Positions 45,401-54,649 are shown, counted from the first letter of the stretch. The stretch is 64,000 nucleotides of DNA from Pedobacter glucosidilyticus (GCF_002483235.1 NZ_DLHN01000024.1:124001-188000); one strand, 5' to 3'. Made by a program: numbers and translations. The notes: a model not told the origin generated them from the letters alone.

Positions 45401-47017
45401 ATGAGAAAAATAATAATCACGATTAGCTTGCTTATAATTGCCGCTTTTGCTACTGCATGGCTGTATTTTAATAATATTTCTTCGTCTGAAAGTACTACAG
45501 AAAAAGCTTTTAACACGATACCCGCAGATGCTTCTCTGATTTTTGAATATAAGAATGAAACTTCTTTTTATGACATTTTTAAAGATTTCACACTTTTTGA
45601 AGCTGTTTTAGGACAGAATATCAGTAAACACTTAACAGCACTTAAAAATACTTTTATTGATAATACAAGTTTTAACGATGCTTTATCTACATCAGAACTT
45701 TACTTTTCTGTACACCAAACAGATAAAAACCAAGCCGATGTATTAATTATTGCTCCTTTAAATAATAAACAACTAGAAAGTAGCCAAGAAAGCATCCAGA
45801 ATTTAAAGCAAAAGTTTAAAATAGAAGAAAAAGTTCTAAATAAAACTACAAGTTATACCCTCACATTTAATAACCAAAGCAAATTCTACTTTACATTGGC
45901 AAAAAATGTTTGGATAGGTAGTTTTAACGAAAATCTTGTTCAAAAAGCTCTTTTAGAAAGCTCAAATAAAAAACAAAAATTCTTTAAAGGCGAGAGTTTT
46001 AGCTCGGTAAGAAATAAGAATGCTATTGCCAACTTATATATCAATTACCCAAACTTAGCTTCTTTTTTAGCTGGATTTTCTAAAAAAGACAAACCCGCAG
46101 AAACAGAGAATTTAAAAACGTTTCCAGCATTTTCTAGCTTAAACATCAATTACCAAAAAAATGCTTTTATGTTTAGCGGAATAACAGAGCTAGAACAAAA
46201 AGGTAGCTATCCAGCTTTATTTTTAAACCAACAATCAGGAAAATGTACACTTTTAGATTTAGTTCCTTTTGATGCAGCTTCTTACCTATTTTACTTCGTT
46301 TCAAATCAGCAAACTTTTCAAAAGGATTTAAACGCCTTATTTGAGAAAAGAAAAGAGCGTAACAAAAAGAATAGCCAACTCCAAAATATCTCTCAAAGAC
46401 ATTCTATCAATATCGAGAAAGAATTTCCGCTGGTGTTAGGTAAAGAGTTTGGAAGTATACAGGTAGCATCTGGAAATAAAATTGGTATCATTAAAACTAA
46501 CAATACCGGGAGACTATCTTTTATTTTATCAACCATTAGTACACCCATCAATTCAAAAATATCCAGATTTGATGATTCTGATATCCTCTACTACCATCTA
46601 GGTGATCCTTTCAAAGGCTTTAGAAGACCTTATTATGCTATAATTGAAAATCATTTGTTGGTTTCTAACAGCATGCAGGCACTTCATGGTTTTCTTCAAA
46701 ACTATGAGGAGCAAAATTTCTTAAGCAGAACAGATAGAAATTTGCAGTTTCAGCAATATTTATCAAACCAAGGAAATATCTTTTATTTTTTACACAACAG
46801 TAATGCTAAGGCTGTTATAAAATCTTATTTAAGCAGCAAAGTAAATCAACAATTTAAAAGTGATGATTTTGGATGGAAAAATATTTACGGTATATCGGTA
46901 CAATTTAGTGCCGATAAGGATAAATTTTTCACAAACCTTTATATGAGTAAAGTTCCTGAGCTAGAAGATACAAATACACAGGCAGACTCTTTACTTTTAG
47001 ACTCCTTGTTAAAATAA
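45401..47017 (+). CDS. Membrane-anchored protein, DUF3352-like
   Basis: 538 residues from the ATG at 45401 (MRKIIIT); 20 extra codons upstream are unlikely. One N-terminal membrane anchor (about 3-22), then a large extracytoplasmic part starting with TEKAFNTIPADASLIFEYKN (in part), which resembles the start of DUF3352 proteins. Later parts show FYFTLAKNVWIGSF and FGWKNIYGISVQF, repeated-domain strands. Two Asp-rich ends. It has no known activity. It is followed 36 bases later by DUF5723, so both could be one unit of envelope proteins. Confidence 0.65.
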   Translation: MRKIIITISLLIIAAFATAWLYFNNISSSESTTEKAFNTIPADASLIFEYKNETSFYDIFKDFTLFEAVLGQNISKHLTALKNTFIDNTSFNDALSTSELYFSVHQTDKNQADVLIIAPLNNKQLESSQESIQNLKQKFKIEEKVLNKTTSYTLTFNNQSKFYFTLAKNVWIGSFNENLVQKALLESSNKKQKFFKGESFSSVRNKNAIANLYINYPNLASFLAGFSKKDKPAETENLKTFPAFSSLNINYQKNAFMFSGITELEQKGSYPALFLNQQSGKCTLLDLVPFDAASYLFYFVSNQQTFQKDLNALFEKRKERNKKNSQLQNISQRHSINIEKEFPLVLGKEFGSIQVASGNKIGIIKTNNTGRLSFILSTISTPINSKISRFDDSDILYYHLGDPFKGFRRPYYAIIENHLLVSNSMQALHGFLQNYEEQNFLSRTDRNLQFQQYLSNQGNIFYFLHNSNAKAVIKSYLSSKVNQQFKSDDFGWKNIYGISVQFSADKDKFFTNLYMSKVPELEDTNTQADSLLLDSLLK

Positions 47018-47053
47018 ACTTTATTTAACCCATATTTTTAGATAAATTTAATC

Positions 47054-48502
47054 ATGAGAATTTGGGTGTTTATAAGCTTTATATCATTAACTTGTTTAGC
47101 AGCTAAAGCTCAGGAAACATCGCTTATACATTCTAAAACTGTATTTGATTCTTTTGAAAACCCTGTAAATACCGCTTTTACTCCAGAACTTAGTAGCAAA
47201 TACGCAGTAAGCTTTTTGTTCCCCTCCTTTGGTGCGCAACTACGTTTTAAAGGAGATATAGAAACCAGTTTAAAATCTTATATTTTTAATAGAGATAGTA
47301 TCAAAGGCGGTCCATTATTAGCAGCCAACAATCAAAATCAATTATCAGGTGATATCAATGCTTACCTGGCTATGTTTAAATTATTTAAAAGTCTAACATA
47401 TCAAAGAGAGATTGGGGCATCTATACAATTTAGAAATATTGGTCAGACCCAATTACCCAATGCTTTATTTGCATTTTTAGATAGCTACGAAAATTTCAAT
47501 GATCCCTTTCCAGGTGTTTTCAATAGCAATACATTAAACCAATCTTTCTGGCAATTTGGTTTAACTTACCGAGAAAATTATAATAAAAAACTTGCTTTTG
47601 GTGCTAAATTAAGCTTTTTAAGTGGCACAACTTATCATAAAATTAATATTCAAGAATCGGCTATTACCCCTTTAGATGATGGTTATGAAGCTTATTTTAA
47701 TGGTACTTATCGTTCTAATTTAGGTGCAGATACTATAAAAATTAAAAACTTATTACCTAATTTCAAAAATCCAGGATTAGCCCTTACCCTTGGTAGTTCT
47801 TATACTTTTAAAAATGGCATTTATGTTACAGCGCATTTAAAAGATTTAGGTTTTATCAGATGGCATAAAAATGCTGTTTATTCTACTTTTAGTGATACTT
47901 TGGTACCAACCAAAATAAAGGAAATTAAACCCAATGGTAATATCAGAACAGAACTTAGCGAGATGATTGTGAGAAATGCCAGTTTAGAGAAGTTTAACAG
48001 CTTTTTACCCGCTCATATACAAATTGCTGCTTCCCGAAATTTTGGTTTTTATAAATCTGTTTTTGTGGCTACGCAGTATATTGATGGTAGGAGTACCCAA
48101 TTAGCTTTACTTAACAATTTTAAAAAAGGTGCATTTAATATCGCTATCAATACCACGTATGAAAAACCCGATGGTTTGCAAATTGGTGGTTTATTGATGT
48201 TACAATCTATAAGTACCGAGTTTTATTTAGGCTCTGAAAAACTTCTTCCTAGCTACTATTTTACCAAAGGTTTGATAAGTAAAGATGGTAATATTGGTAA
48301 AAGTCCCACACAAATGAATGTTTTTATGGGTCTTAATATCAAGTTTGGCAGAAAAGTTCAAAGTGATGGAATGGCAGATTTTGTTGATGGATTAAATGAC
48401 GAAGAAACGGGCTTTGTATATCGGTTAAGCAATAAAGAAAGAAGATCTATAAGAAAAGAAGCAGCAAGAAACAGTAAAAAAGCTGGTAAAAGAAGAAATT
48501 AA
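47054..48502 (+). CDS. DUF5723 outer-membrane barrel protein
   Basis: 482 residues with a signal peptide (AKAQ, about residue 20). The mature start, with SFENPVNTAFTPELSSKYAVS and FPSFGAQLRFKGD (in part), matches DUF5723. It continues as a long beta-barrel (for example GLTYRENYNKKLAFGAKLSF, FNIAINTTYEKPDG) and ends, unusually, with a basic tail of about 25 residues (RSIRKEAARNSKKAGKRRN). The family is found in Bacteroidota and its function is unknown. Its last 4 bases overlap the convergent tsaB stop. Confidence 0.75.
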   Translation: MRIWVFISFISLTCLAAKAQETSLIHSKTVFDSFENPVNTAFTPELSSKYAVSFLFPSFGAQLRFKGDIETSLKSYIFNRDSIKGGPLLAANNQNQLSGDINAYLAMFKLFKSLTYQREIGASIQFRNIGQTQLPNALFAFLDSYENFNDPFPGVFNSNTLNQSFWQFGLTYRENYNKKLAFGAKLSFLSGTTYHKINIQESAITPLDDGYEAYFNGTYRSNLGADTIKIKNLLPNFKNPGLALTLGSSYTFKNGIYVTAHLKDLGFIRWHKNAVYSTFSDTLVPTKIKEIKPNGNIRTELSEMIVRNASLEKFNSFLPAHIQIAASRNFGFYKSVFVATQYIDGRSTQLALLNNFKKGAFNIAINTTYEKPDGLQIGGLLMLQSISTEFYLGSEKLLPSYYFTKGLISKDGNIGKSPTQMNVFMGLNIKFGRKVQSDGMADFVDGLNDEETGFVYRLSNKERRSIRKEAARNSKKAGKRRN

Positions 48503-49188
48503 GCTTTTTTCTTTCCAGCTACATAATCCTTTAAATAATAAGGTTCAAAATAGGCTATATCTTCAAAAGCACCTTCTTTAAATTTCTCATAAGCTGGTTC
48601 TATTAAATCTTCGGCAGAATTAGAAAAATCATCCATTATTCTGGCATTTATATGTTTACCTAAAACCTCATCGCATTTAGGTGCTCCATCACCAAAAAAA
48701 TAAACAATATAAGTATCTAAAATAGCCTTAAAAGAATTTTCATCTACAATTACTGCTTCTGTAACTTTTAAAAACTCTACGTCCTTATTATAAAAAGCCG
48801 TATACACCTCCATCCTTCTGGCATCTATCATGGGGCAAAAAATGGTATTTCCGTTTACAGAATAGCATTTTTTAATAAATCCATTAGCCATTGCTGTTAA
48901 AGTATTGATAGCAATTAACGGAATATCCAAAGCAAAACATAAGCCTTTAGCAGTAGAAACACCTATCCTCAAACCTGTATAAGACCCTGGCCCCATGCTA
49001 ACGGCAACAGCTTTAAGCTCTTTAAAACTTTTTTGATTCCTTTTTAACAACTCATCAATAAAAACGGTTAAAGAGGCTGCATGTATATTAGCCTCTGTAC
49101 GTTCTATTTTATCCATAAAAACACCGCTCTCTGCCAAAGCAACAGAACAAGTGCTGGTAGCTGTTTCTATATGTAAAATAAGTGCCAT
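48499..49188 (-). CDS. tsaB: tRNA threonylcarbamoyladenosine biosynthesis protein TsaB
   Basis: 229 residues. ILHIETATSTCSVALA at the N-terminus and VSMGPGSYTGLRIGVSTAKG in the middle are the hallmarks of TsaB (YeaZ), with an ALDIPL segment after. TsaB supports TsaD in making N6-threonylcarbamoyl-adenosine at position 37 of ANN-decoding tRNAs. It lies 5 bases after yidD on the same strand, ending the rpmH-rnpA-yidD-tsaB run. The tRNA-modification partner TcdA is encoded at the other end of the window. Confidence 0.93.
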   Translation of the reverse strand: MALILHIETATSTCSVALAESGVFMDKIERTEANIHAASLTVFIDELLKRNQKSFKELKAVAVSMGPGSYTGLRIGVSTAKGLCFALDIPLIAINTLTAMANGFIKKCYSVNGNTIFCPMIDARRMEVYTAFYNKDVEFLKVTEAVIVDENSFKAILDTYIVYFFGDGAPKCDEVLGKHINARIMDDFSNSAEDLIEPAYEKFKEGAFEDIAYFEPYYLKDYVAGKKKA

Positions 49189-49193
49189 ATTGT

Positions 49194-49424
49194 TTAAGGT
49201 ACCGGATCATGCCCATGCCCCCCCCAAGGGTGACACTTCCTAATTCTATTTAAAGTTAACCACATCCCTTTAAAAGGGCCATATTTTTTAATTGCATCAA
49301 TACCATATTGAGAGCAAGTAGGTGTAAACCTACATGATGCACCTAATAACGGAGATAGCAAATATTGATAAAGTTTTATCAGCAACAAAAACAACAATGA
49401 AAATATTTGTTTGATAAAGCCCAT
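49194..49424 (-). CDS. yidD: Membrane protein insertion efficiency factor YidD
   Basis: 76 residues. YQYLLSPLLGASCRFTPTCS, then AIKKYG, and RIRKCHPWGGHGHDPVP, the conserved block in full. The N-terminal hydrophobic helix is amphipathic. YidD helps YidC insert inner-membrane proteins. It overlaps rnpA by one base and stands between rnpA and tsaB, while yidC itself is not in this cluster, unlike many bacteria. Confidence 0.95.
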   Translation of the reverse strand: MGFIKQIFSLLFLLLIKLYQYLLSPLLGASCRFTPTCSQYGIDAIKKYGPFKGMWLTLNRIRKCHPWGGHGHDPVP

Positions 49425-49813
49425 TACTTAACCATTTGCTTTTCTAGATTAATTAAAGCTAATGACAGCTTCTGATAAATATACGAGTAATCTAATAGCT
49501 CTTTGCCAACATAATGAAACGCTACTAAAAGCTGCTTTTCCTGAGTTTGTAAAAAAGGATACAAGGAAACAGATTTTTGTAATCTATAAGCCTCCTTTAT
49601 CCTTCTTTTGATAAGATTTCTATCAACACTTTTCTTAAATCTCTTTTTAGGAACAGAGATAACAATTTGTACAGGATATTTTTGTGGCTCTTGATTAATT
49701 TGCCAAGTTACCCGGAAAGGATAAAATAAAAAAGAAGAACCATTGTTAAAAAGCTCTGCTAAGAGTTTTTTGCTACACAATCGTTCTTCTTTTGTAAATT
49801 GAAAATTTTTCAT
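49424..49813 (-). CDS. rnpA: Ribonuclease P protein component
   Basis: 129 residues. The RNR motif region (VDRNLIKRRIKEAYRLQ) is intact, with the N-terminal FTKEERLCSKKLLAELF and a strand block IVISVPKKRFKKS. It binds RNase P RNA and helps process tRNA 5' ends. It overlaps yidD by 1 base and follows rpmH by 76 bases, the usual L34-RnpA order. A possible frame shift was looked for and not found. Confidence 0.93.
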   Translation of the reverse strand: MKNFQFTKEERLCSKKLLAELFNNGSSFLFYPFRVTWQINQEPQKYPVQIVISVPKKRFKKSVDRNLIKRRIKEAYRLQKSVSLYPFLQTQEKQLLVAFHYVGKELLDYSYIYQKLSLALINLEKQMVK

Positions 49814-49889
49814 TGCATAAACCCGATTAGTAAATATAGAGACATCGGATTATACATTCACCTTAAAAAGGTAATGAACGCAATTAAAA

Positions 49890-50048
49890 TTATGCTTTAT
49901 GACGACGCTCGTCAGAAACTGTTAATCTTTTTCTGCCTTTAGCTCTTCTAGATGCTAATACTCTTCTACCATTTGCAGTAGACATTCTTTCTCTGAAACC
50001 ATGCTTGTTTCTTCTTTTTCTTTGAGAAGGCTGGAATGTTCTTTTCAT
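49890..50048 (-). CDS. rpmH: 50S ribosomal protein L34
   Basis: 52 residues, translated by hand from the ATG at 50048 (MKRTFQPSQRKRRNKHGF). The sequence is very basic, with the family's conserved STANGRRVLASRRAKGRKR block. It ends in SDERRHKA. It is a structural protein of the large ribosomal subunit. rnpA follows on the same strand 76 bases downstream. A textbook Bacteroidota promoter lies just upstream at 50090-50120. Confidence 0.97.
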   Translation of the reverse strand: MKRTFQPSQRKRRNKHGFRERMSTANGRRVLASRRAKGRKRLTVSDERRHKA

Positions 50049-50089
50049 GATTATATATAATAATAATTTCGCTCTATAAAATAAGAGTG

Positions 50090-50120
50090 CAAATATAGAC
50101 TTGTTTTTCTATAAATCAAA
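50090..50120 (-). promoter_or_regulatory. Promoter of rpmH
   Basis: On the minus strand TTTG (50117-50120), a 19-base spacer and TATATTTG (50090-50097) match the Bacteroidota TTTG-N19-TAnnTTTG consensus exactly. The -7 box lies 41 bases before the L34 start codon. Confidence 0.85.
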
Positions 50121-50154
50121 ACCTAAATAGAAATAAATTAAAATATATGAGCTC

Positions 50155-50544
50155 TTATTTTGATTTTAATAAATCTCTTATTTCTGTTAATAGTATTTCC
50201 TCTTTACTTGGGGCTGGAGGTGCTGCCGGAGCTGCTTCCTTATCTTTTTTATTGATCTTATTAACCCCTTTTATAATCATAAAAAGTACAAAAGCCACGA
50301 TAATAAACGCTATAACCTGCGATAAAAAGTTACCATATTTAATTGCCGTACCTGGTATTACTAATTGACTAAGCTCTGTTAAATTTGCAGCACTTAAAGC
50401 AGGAGTTAAAATTGCAGGCGTAATCACATCATCCACTAATGAACTTACAATTTTCCCAAAAGCGGCACCTATTACCACACCAACCGCCAAATCAATAACG
50501 TTACCTTTAACAGCAAATTCTTTAAATTCTTTTATTATTCCCAT
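50155..50544 (-). CDS. mscL: Large-conductance mechanosensitive channel
   Basis: 129 residues, the usual MscL length. First helix FAVKGNVIDLAVGVVIGAAF with the gating Gly pattern, a periplasmic loop (LTELSQLVIPGTAIKYGNF), the second helix VIAFIIVAFVLFMIIKGVNK and a C-terminal helical bundle (EEILLTEIRDLLKS). It opens under hypo-osmotic shock. It stands alone, divergent from rpoN across a 153-bp gap and separate from rpmH. Confidence 0.95.
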   Translation of the reverse strand: MGIIKEFKEFAVKGNVIDLAVGVVIGAAFGKIVSSLVDDVITPAILTPALSAANLTELSQLVIPGTAIKYGNFLSQVIAFIIVAFVLFMIIKGVNKINKKDKEAAPAAPPAPSKEEILLTEIRDLLKSK

Positions 50545-50670
50545 CAGTTTTGGTTTTAATTTTGTTAATAATGATTGAAATTATAAAAAAAAACAATTAA
50601 CTAAAAAAAACTACTTAATTATCATTTAAATAATGATTAAACTAGTACTGTTTTTACGAACAGCTTTGTT

Positions 50671-50678
50671 TAACTTTG
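50671..50678 (+). promoter_or_regulatory. Promoter -7 element of rpoN
   Basis: TAACTTTG matches TAnnTTTG exactly, 19 bases before the rpoN start. The expected -33 position has only a weak T-rich match, so the assignment is tentative. Confidence 0.45.
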
Positions 50679-50697
50679 CCATTTCTGATACATTATT

Positions 50698-52170
50698 ATG
50701 CTTAAACAAAATCTTCAACAAAAATTATTACAAAAATTATCTCCTCAGCAAATACAGTTTATCAAACTGTTACAAGTTCCTACGGTTGCTTTAGATACCA
50801 GAATAAAAGAAGAACTAGAAGAAAACCCTGCTTTAGAGGATATTAGCTTAGCTGATATGAGTGAGCCGATTGATGAATATCCGGATAAAGACCCTGATGA
50901 AGATTTTAGAGCAGACGACGCTCATGATGACTTTGATGAATTTAATGTTGATGATTATCTGCAAGATGATAATATCAATGATTATGGAAGCAGGTATGAT
51001 AGTAACGATGATGATGAAGACAAAAAAGAGCTTCCTATCGCTATAAACAATACTTTTTTTGAAAACTTACAAGCCCAACTCGATTTAATTCCGCTTGAGG
51101 ATAAAGAATATCTAATTGCACAACAAATTATAGGTAGTTTGGATGATGACGGATACTTAAGAAGACCTATACCTTCTTTGGTTGATGATTTAGCTTTTTC
51201 ACAAAGTGTTTTGGCAGAAGATGAAGAAGCAGAAGAGATGCTAAAAGTCATCCAAACTTTTGATCCTCCGGGTGTAGGTGCTAGAGATTTACAAGAATGT
51301 CTACTCATACAGCTCAGAAAAAAGGACACTTCTTCTAAAACAATAGAAATAGCTATTAATATTGTTGAAAACTATTTAGACGAGTTTACCAAAAAACATT
51401 ACGATAGATTAGAAAAATCTTTAGGCTTATCCTCAGAAGAATTAAAAGAAGTTATTAACGAAATCTTGAAGTTAAACCCCAAACCCGGAGATTCTGGCGT
51501 ATCTAACCTTAAGCAAATGCAGGTTATCCCAGATTTTCATATTTCAAAGAATGATGGGGTGCTTACACTTACATTAAATTCTAAAAACGCTCCAGAACTG
51601 AGGGTGAGCAAATCTTACCAAGAAATGTTTCAGCATTACGAAAAAACTGCTGATAAAGATAAAAAGCTTAAGGAAGCTGTTCATTTTGTGAAGCAAAAGT
51701 TAGACTCGGCGAAATGGTTTATTGATGCCATTAAGCAAAGACAGCAAACCTTGCTAAAAACCATGAATGCTATTATGCACTACCAGTATGAATATTTTCT
51801 TTCTGATGGCGATGAGCGCTACCTAAAACCTATGATATTAAAAGATATTGCTGATAAAATAGGTATGGATATATCAACGGTGTCTAGAGTAGCTAATTCT
51901 AAATATGTACAAACAGAATTTGGTACTTATTTACTAAAGTCTTTCTTCTCAGAAGCGATACAAACAGAAAGTGGCGAAGAGGTATCTAACAAAGAAGTAA
52001 AGAAAATTTTAGAAGAGTGTATTGGTAATGAAGATAAAAGAAAGCCTTTAGCAGATGAAAAATTGACTGAGATTTTAAAAGATAAAGGCTATAACATTGC
52101 TAGAAGAACGGTAGCAAAATATCGTGAACAAATGGGAATACCTGTTGCCCGATTAAGAAAAGAACTATAA
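50698..52170 (+). CDS. rpoN: RNA polymerase sigma-54 factor
   Basis: 490 residues. Region I is Gln/Leu-rich (LKQNLQQKLLQKLSPQQIQF), region II is a very acidic linker (about 50-110), and region III holds the core-binding domain (about 120-310), the HTH (about 365-400, MDISTVSRVANSKY) and the C-terminal RpoN box (ARRTVAKYREQM, about 468-479). It directs polymerase to -24/-12 promoters and needs AAA+ activators; none is in the window. It is a single gene, followed by a 30-bp palindrome. Confidence 0.95.
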   Translation: MLKQNLQQKLLQKLSPQQIQFIKLLQVPTVALDTRIKEELEENPALEDISLADMSEPIDEYPDKDPDEDFRADDAHDDFDEFNVDDYLQDDNINDYGSRYDSNDDDEDKKELPIAINNTFFENLQAQLDLIPLEDKEYLIAQQIIGSLDDDGYLRRPIPSLVDDLAFSQSVLAEDEEAEEMLKVIQTFDPPGVGARDLQECLLIQLRKKDTSSKTIEIAINIVENYLDEFTKKHYDRLEKSLGLSSEELKEVINEILKLNPKPGDSGVSNLKQMQVIPDFHISKNDGVLTLTLNSKNAPELRVSKSYQEMFQHYEKTADKDKKLKEAVHFVKQKLDSAKWFIDAIKQRQQTLLKTMNAIMHYQYEYFLSDGDERYLKPMILKDIADKIGMDISTVSRVANSKYVQTEFGTYLLKSFFSEAIQTESGEEVSNKEVKKILEECIGNEDKRKPLADEKLTEILKDKGYNIARRTVAKYREQMGIPVARLRKEL

Positions 52171-52179
52171 AAATTCATC

Positions 52180-52209
52180 GTAATAGGCTTAAAGCTTTAA
52201 GCCTATTAC
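52180..52209. terminator. 30-bp palindrome after rpoN
   Basis: A perfect 30-bp inverted repeat (arms 52180-52194 and 52195-52209) starting 10 bases after the rpoN stop. As a hairpin it gives a 13-bp stem with a 4-base loop. No T-run follows, so it may act as a Rho-type stop, an RNA stabiliser or a protein site. Confidence 0.55.
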
Positions 52210-52383
52210 AATTTCATGTGTACCGTTTGATACGGTAAAAAGAGACTTGCCATAATTTTAAGCTTTTTAAAAGTTTATATTTTTCATACTATCCCTAAAA
52301 CTTTTCTACACCAGCCAACGTAATTGTTAGTAATTTTGAGGAAGTTTAAGTTTATTCTAATGTAAATATTAGTCTAATTAAAG

Positions 52384-52407
52384 TTAAATATTTTTTAAAA
52401 TATTTAA
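52384..52407. promoter_or_regulatory. AT-rich palindrome upstream of the glycosyltransferase pair
   Basis: Perfect 11-bp arms (52384-52394, 52397-52407) around two Ts, 53 bases before the first GT2 start codon in a 250-bp AT-rich leader. A weak hairpin (52221-52237) lies upstream in the same gap. It could be a regulator site; no consensus promoter was convincing. Confidence 0.35.
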
Positions 52408-52459
52408 TCCGATTTTTTCAAGTCTTAACTATTCAATATCATTAAAAAATTAGATATCA

Positions 52460-53173
52460 ATGCCCGAAGAATTATCATCACTAACTACTAATGTATATGT
52501 AATTATTCCGGCATATAATGAAGAACAATCCATAGCTAAAGTTATAAACGCTATACCTAAAGAATTGGTTAAAACAGTTGTTGTAGCCAATAATAATTCT
52601 AAGGACAATACCAAAATACAAGCAGAAATGGCTGGCGCTGTAGTTGTTGACGAACCTCGCTCTGGTTATGGGTATGCTTGTTTAAAAGGTATAGACTTCT
52701 TAAGTAGCCAATATATTAAGTCACAAGATATTGTTGTTTTTTTAGACGGTGATTTTTCTGACTACCCTGAAGAAATTCCAGCTATTATTAATCCGATTTT
52801 AAAAAAACAAGCCGACTTAGTTATTGGTTCCAGAGCTTTAGGCGTCAAAGAAAAAAACTCCATGACTATTCCACAAGAGTTTGGTAATTGGTTAGCTACT
52901 AAATTAATCAAGTTGTTTTATGGAGTTAAATTTACAGACTTAGGACCATTTAGAGCTATAACATGGTTACATTTGCAACAAATTAACATGCAAGACAAAA
53001 CCTACGGCTGGACAGTGGAGATGCAAATTAAAGCTGCTAAACAAGGTTTAAGATGCATTGAAGTACCGGTTAAATACCGTAAAAGAATTGGCGTTAGTAA
53101 AGTCTCTGGAACGGTGAAAGGTGTTATTTTAGCTGGTTATAAAATAATTTGGATGATTTTTAAAAATCTATAA
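52460..53173 (+). CDS. Family 2 glycosyltransferase (DPM1-like)
   Basis: 237 residues, GT-A fold without a membrane domain. IPAYNEEQSIAKVINAIP at the start, VVANNNSKDNT, then the donor-binding D-G-D (FLDGDFSDYPE) and an acceptor region GPFRAITW, as in dolichyl-phosphate mannose synthase-like GT2 enzymes. It probably transfers a hexose from a nucleotide sugar to a polyprenyl phosphate or lipid. It starts the pair with the next gene, 6 bases away. The exact sugar is unknown. Confidence 0.85.
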   Translation: MPEELSSLTTNVYVIIPAYNEEQSIAKVINAIPKELVKTVVVANNNSKDNTKIQAEMAGAVVVDEPRSGYGYACLKGIDFLSSQYIKSQDIVVFLDGDFSDYPEEIPAIINPILKKQADLVIGSRALGVKEKNSMTIPQEFGNWLATKLIKLFYGVKFTDLGPFRAITWLHLQQINMQDKTYGWTVEMQIKAAKQGLRCIEVPVKYRKRIGVSKVSGTVKGVILAGYKIIWMIFKNL

Positions 53174-53179
53174 AGCAAA

Positions 53180-54649
53180 ATGTTTATACAGTATTCTATC
53201 TTAATCATTTATGCTTTTTGCTTATTAGCCATTTTCATTTTTAGTATTGGCCAAGCTTTCCTGATTTACTACTACATCAAATCATCCAAAAAAGAAGTTA
53301 AAGCTTTGTCATGGCACCATCAGCCTAAAGTAACGGTACAATTACCTCTATTTAATGAGCTTTATGTTGTAAAACGATTGATAAAGAGTGTTTGCGAGCT
53401 GGATTATCCAAAAGAACTATTAGAAATACAAGTGCTGGATGATTCTACTGACGATTCTTTGGCTTTAACAGCTCAATTGGTAAAAGAGCAGCAAGCTGAT
53501 GGCTTTAATATTAAACATATCACCAGAACAAAAAATATTGGTTTTAAAGCGGGAGCTTTACAACATGGATTAGAACAAGCTTCTGGAGAATTAATAGCTA
53601 TTTTTGATGCCGATTTTGTGCCCTCACAGGACTTTTTACAGAAACTTGTCCCTTACTTTCAAGATGCTAAGCTGGGTATGGTACAAAGCAAATGGGAACA
53701 TTTAAACGAGGATTATTCCTTATTAACAAAAATTCAAAGTTTTGGCTTAGATGGTCATTTTACAGTTGAACAAACAGGCAGAAATAAGCAGAATTTATTC
53801 ATCAATTTTAATGGTACAGCTGGTATTTGGCGTAAAGCCTGTATTGTAGAGGCTGGCGGCTGGCAACATGATACCTTAACTGAAGACTTAGATTTAAGTT
53901 ATAGAGCGCAACTAAAAGGCTGGAAATTTAAATATGTTGAAGACTTTAGCACACCTGCAGAACTCCCTATGGAGCTTAACGCCTACAAATCACAACAACA
54001 CCGCTGGACAAAAGGCGCTATTGAAACCTCTAAGAAAATGCTTTCTCAGATTTGGAAATCAGATGAAAGCCTTGCCCGTAAGATTTTTGGCTCTTTACAT
54101 TTACTTAACTCTTACGCCTTTTTACTTGTGTTTACGGCTAGTATATTAAGTTTACCTATTCTGGTTATTAAAAATCTTCATTTGGTAGACATTTTATACT
54201 TTAACTTGATGACTATTTTTGTTGGAGGATTTATTATAGTTACTATTTTTTATACAACATCCTACTTCTCTAAAAAAACCAGCCTCTTAAACTTCGTAAA
54301 GCTTTTTCCGGTTTTTTTATCTTTCTCTATGGCGATGAGTTTCCACAACGCTATAGCTGTTTTAGAAGGTATTTTTGGGTTTAAATCTGATTTTATCAGA
54401 ACACCAAAATTCAATATCAACAATAAAAAAGAAGGCTTTAAGGATAATATCTATATCAAGAAAAGTTTACCAAAATCATTTTATGTAGAGCTATTCTTAA
54501 CTTTTTATTTCCTTAGCGGGATGATGATGTCTTTTATCTATCAGGATTTTGGTCTACTCCCCTTTCATACGCTACTGTTCTGTGGTTTTTGTATGCTTAA
54601 TTTTTATTCCATTAAACACAGCTTAGGAGGATTAAAAATTAAGGCTTAA
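53180..54649 (+). CDS. Processive-type family 2 glycosyltransferase (cellulose-synthase-like)
   Basis: 489 residues. One N-terminal helix (about 5-30), a GT-A domain (about 45-290) with VLDDSTDDS, FDADFVP, TEDLDLSYR and the QQHRW motif of processive beta-glycosyltransferases, then about four C-terminal membrane helices (about 310-475). It resembles plant CslA mannan synthases and bacterial cellulose-synthase-like enzymes. It makes or extends a beta-linked chain on the cytoplasmic side and probably feeds it out. It lacks a PilZ domain. It overlaps the convergent hybrid kinase by 11 bases. Confidence 0.88.
   Translation: MFIQYSILIIYAFCLLAIFIFSIGQAFLIYYYIKSSKKEVKALSWHHQPKVTVQLPLFNELYVVKRLIKSVCELDYPKELLEIQVLDDSTDDSLALTAQLVKEQQADGFNIKHITRTKNIGFKAGALQHGLEQASGELIAIFDADFVPSQDFLQKLVPYFQDAKLGMVQSKWEHLNEDYSLLTKIQSFGLDGHFTVEQTGRNKQNLFINFNGTAGIWRKACIVEAGGWQHDTLTEDLDLSYRAQLKGWKFKYVEDFSTPAELPMELNAYKSQQHRWTKGAIETSKKMLSQIWKSDESLARKIFGSLHLLNSYAFLLVFTASILSLPILVIKNLHLVDILYFNLMTIFVGGFIIVTIFYTTSYFSKKTSLLNFVKLFPVFLSFSMAMSFHNAIAVLEGIFGFKSDFIRTPKFNINNKKEGFKDNIYIKKSLPKSFYVELFLTFYFLSGMMMSFIYQDFGLLPFHTLLFCGFCMLNFYSIKHSLGGLKIKA

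Noticed and set aside
45304..45516. 70-codon hydrophobic frame opposite the start of the DUF3352-like gene
   Set aside because: It is the antisense of a coding signal-anchor region; hydrophobicity follows from that.
49890..50048. Replication origin near rpmH
   Set aside because: There is no dnaA, dnaN or DnaA-box cluster; the rpmH-rnpA pair alone does not mark oriC in Bacteroidota.
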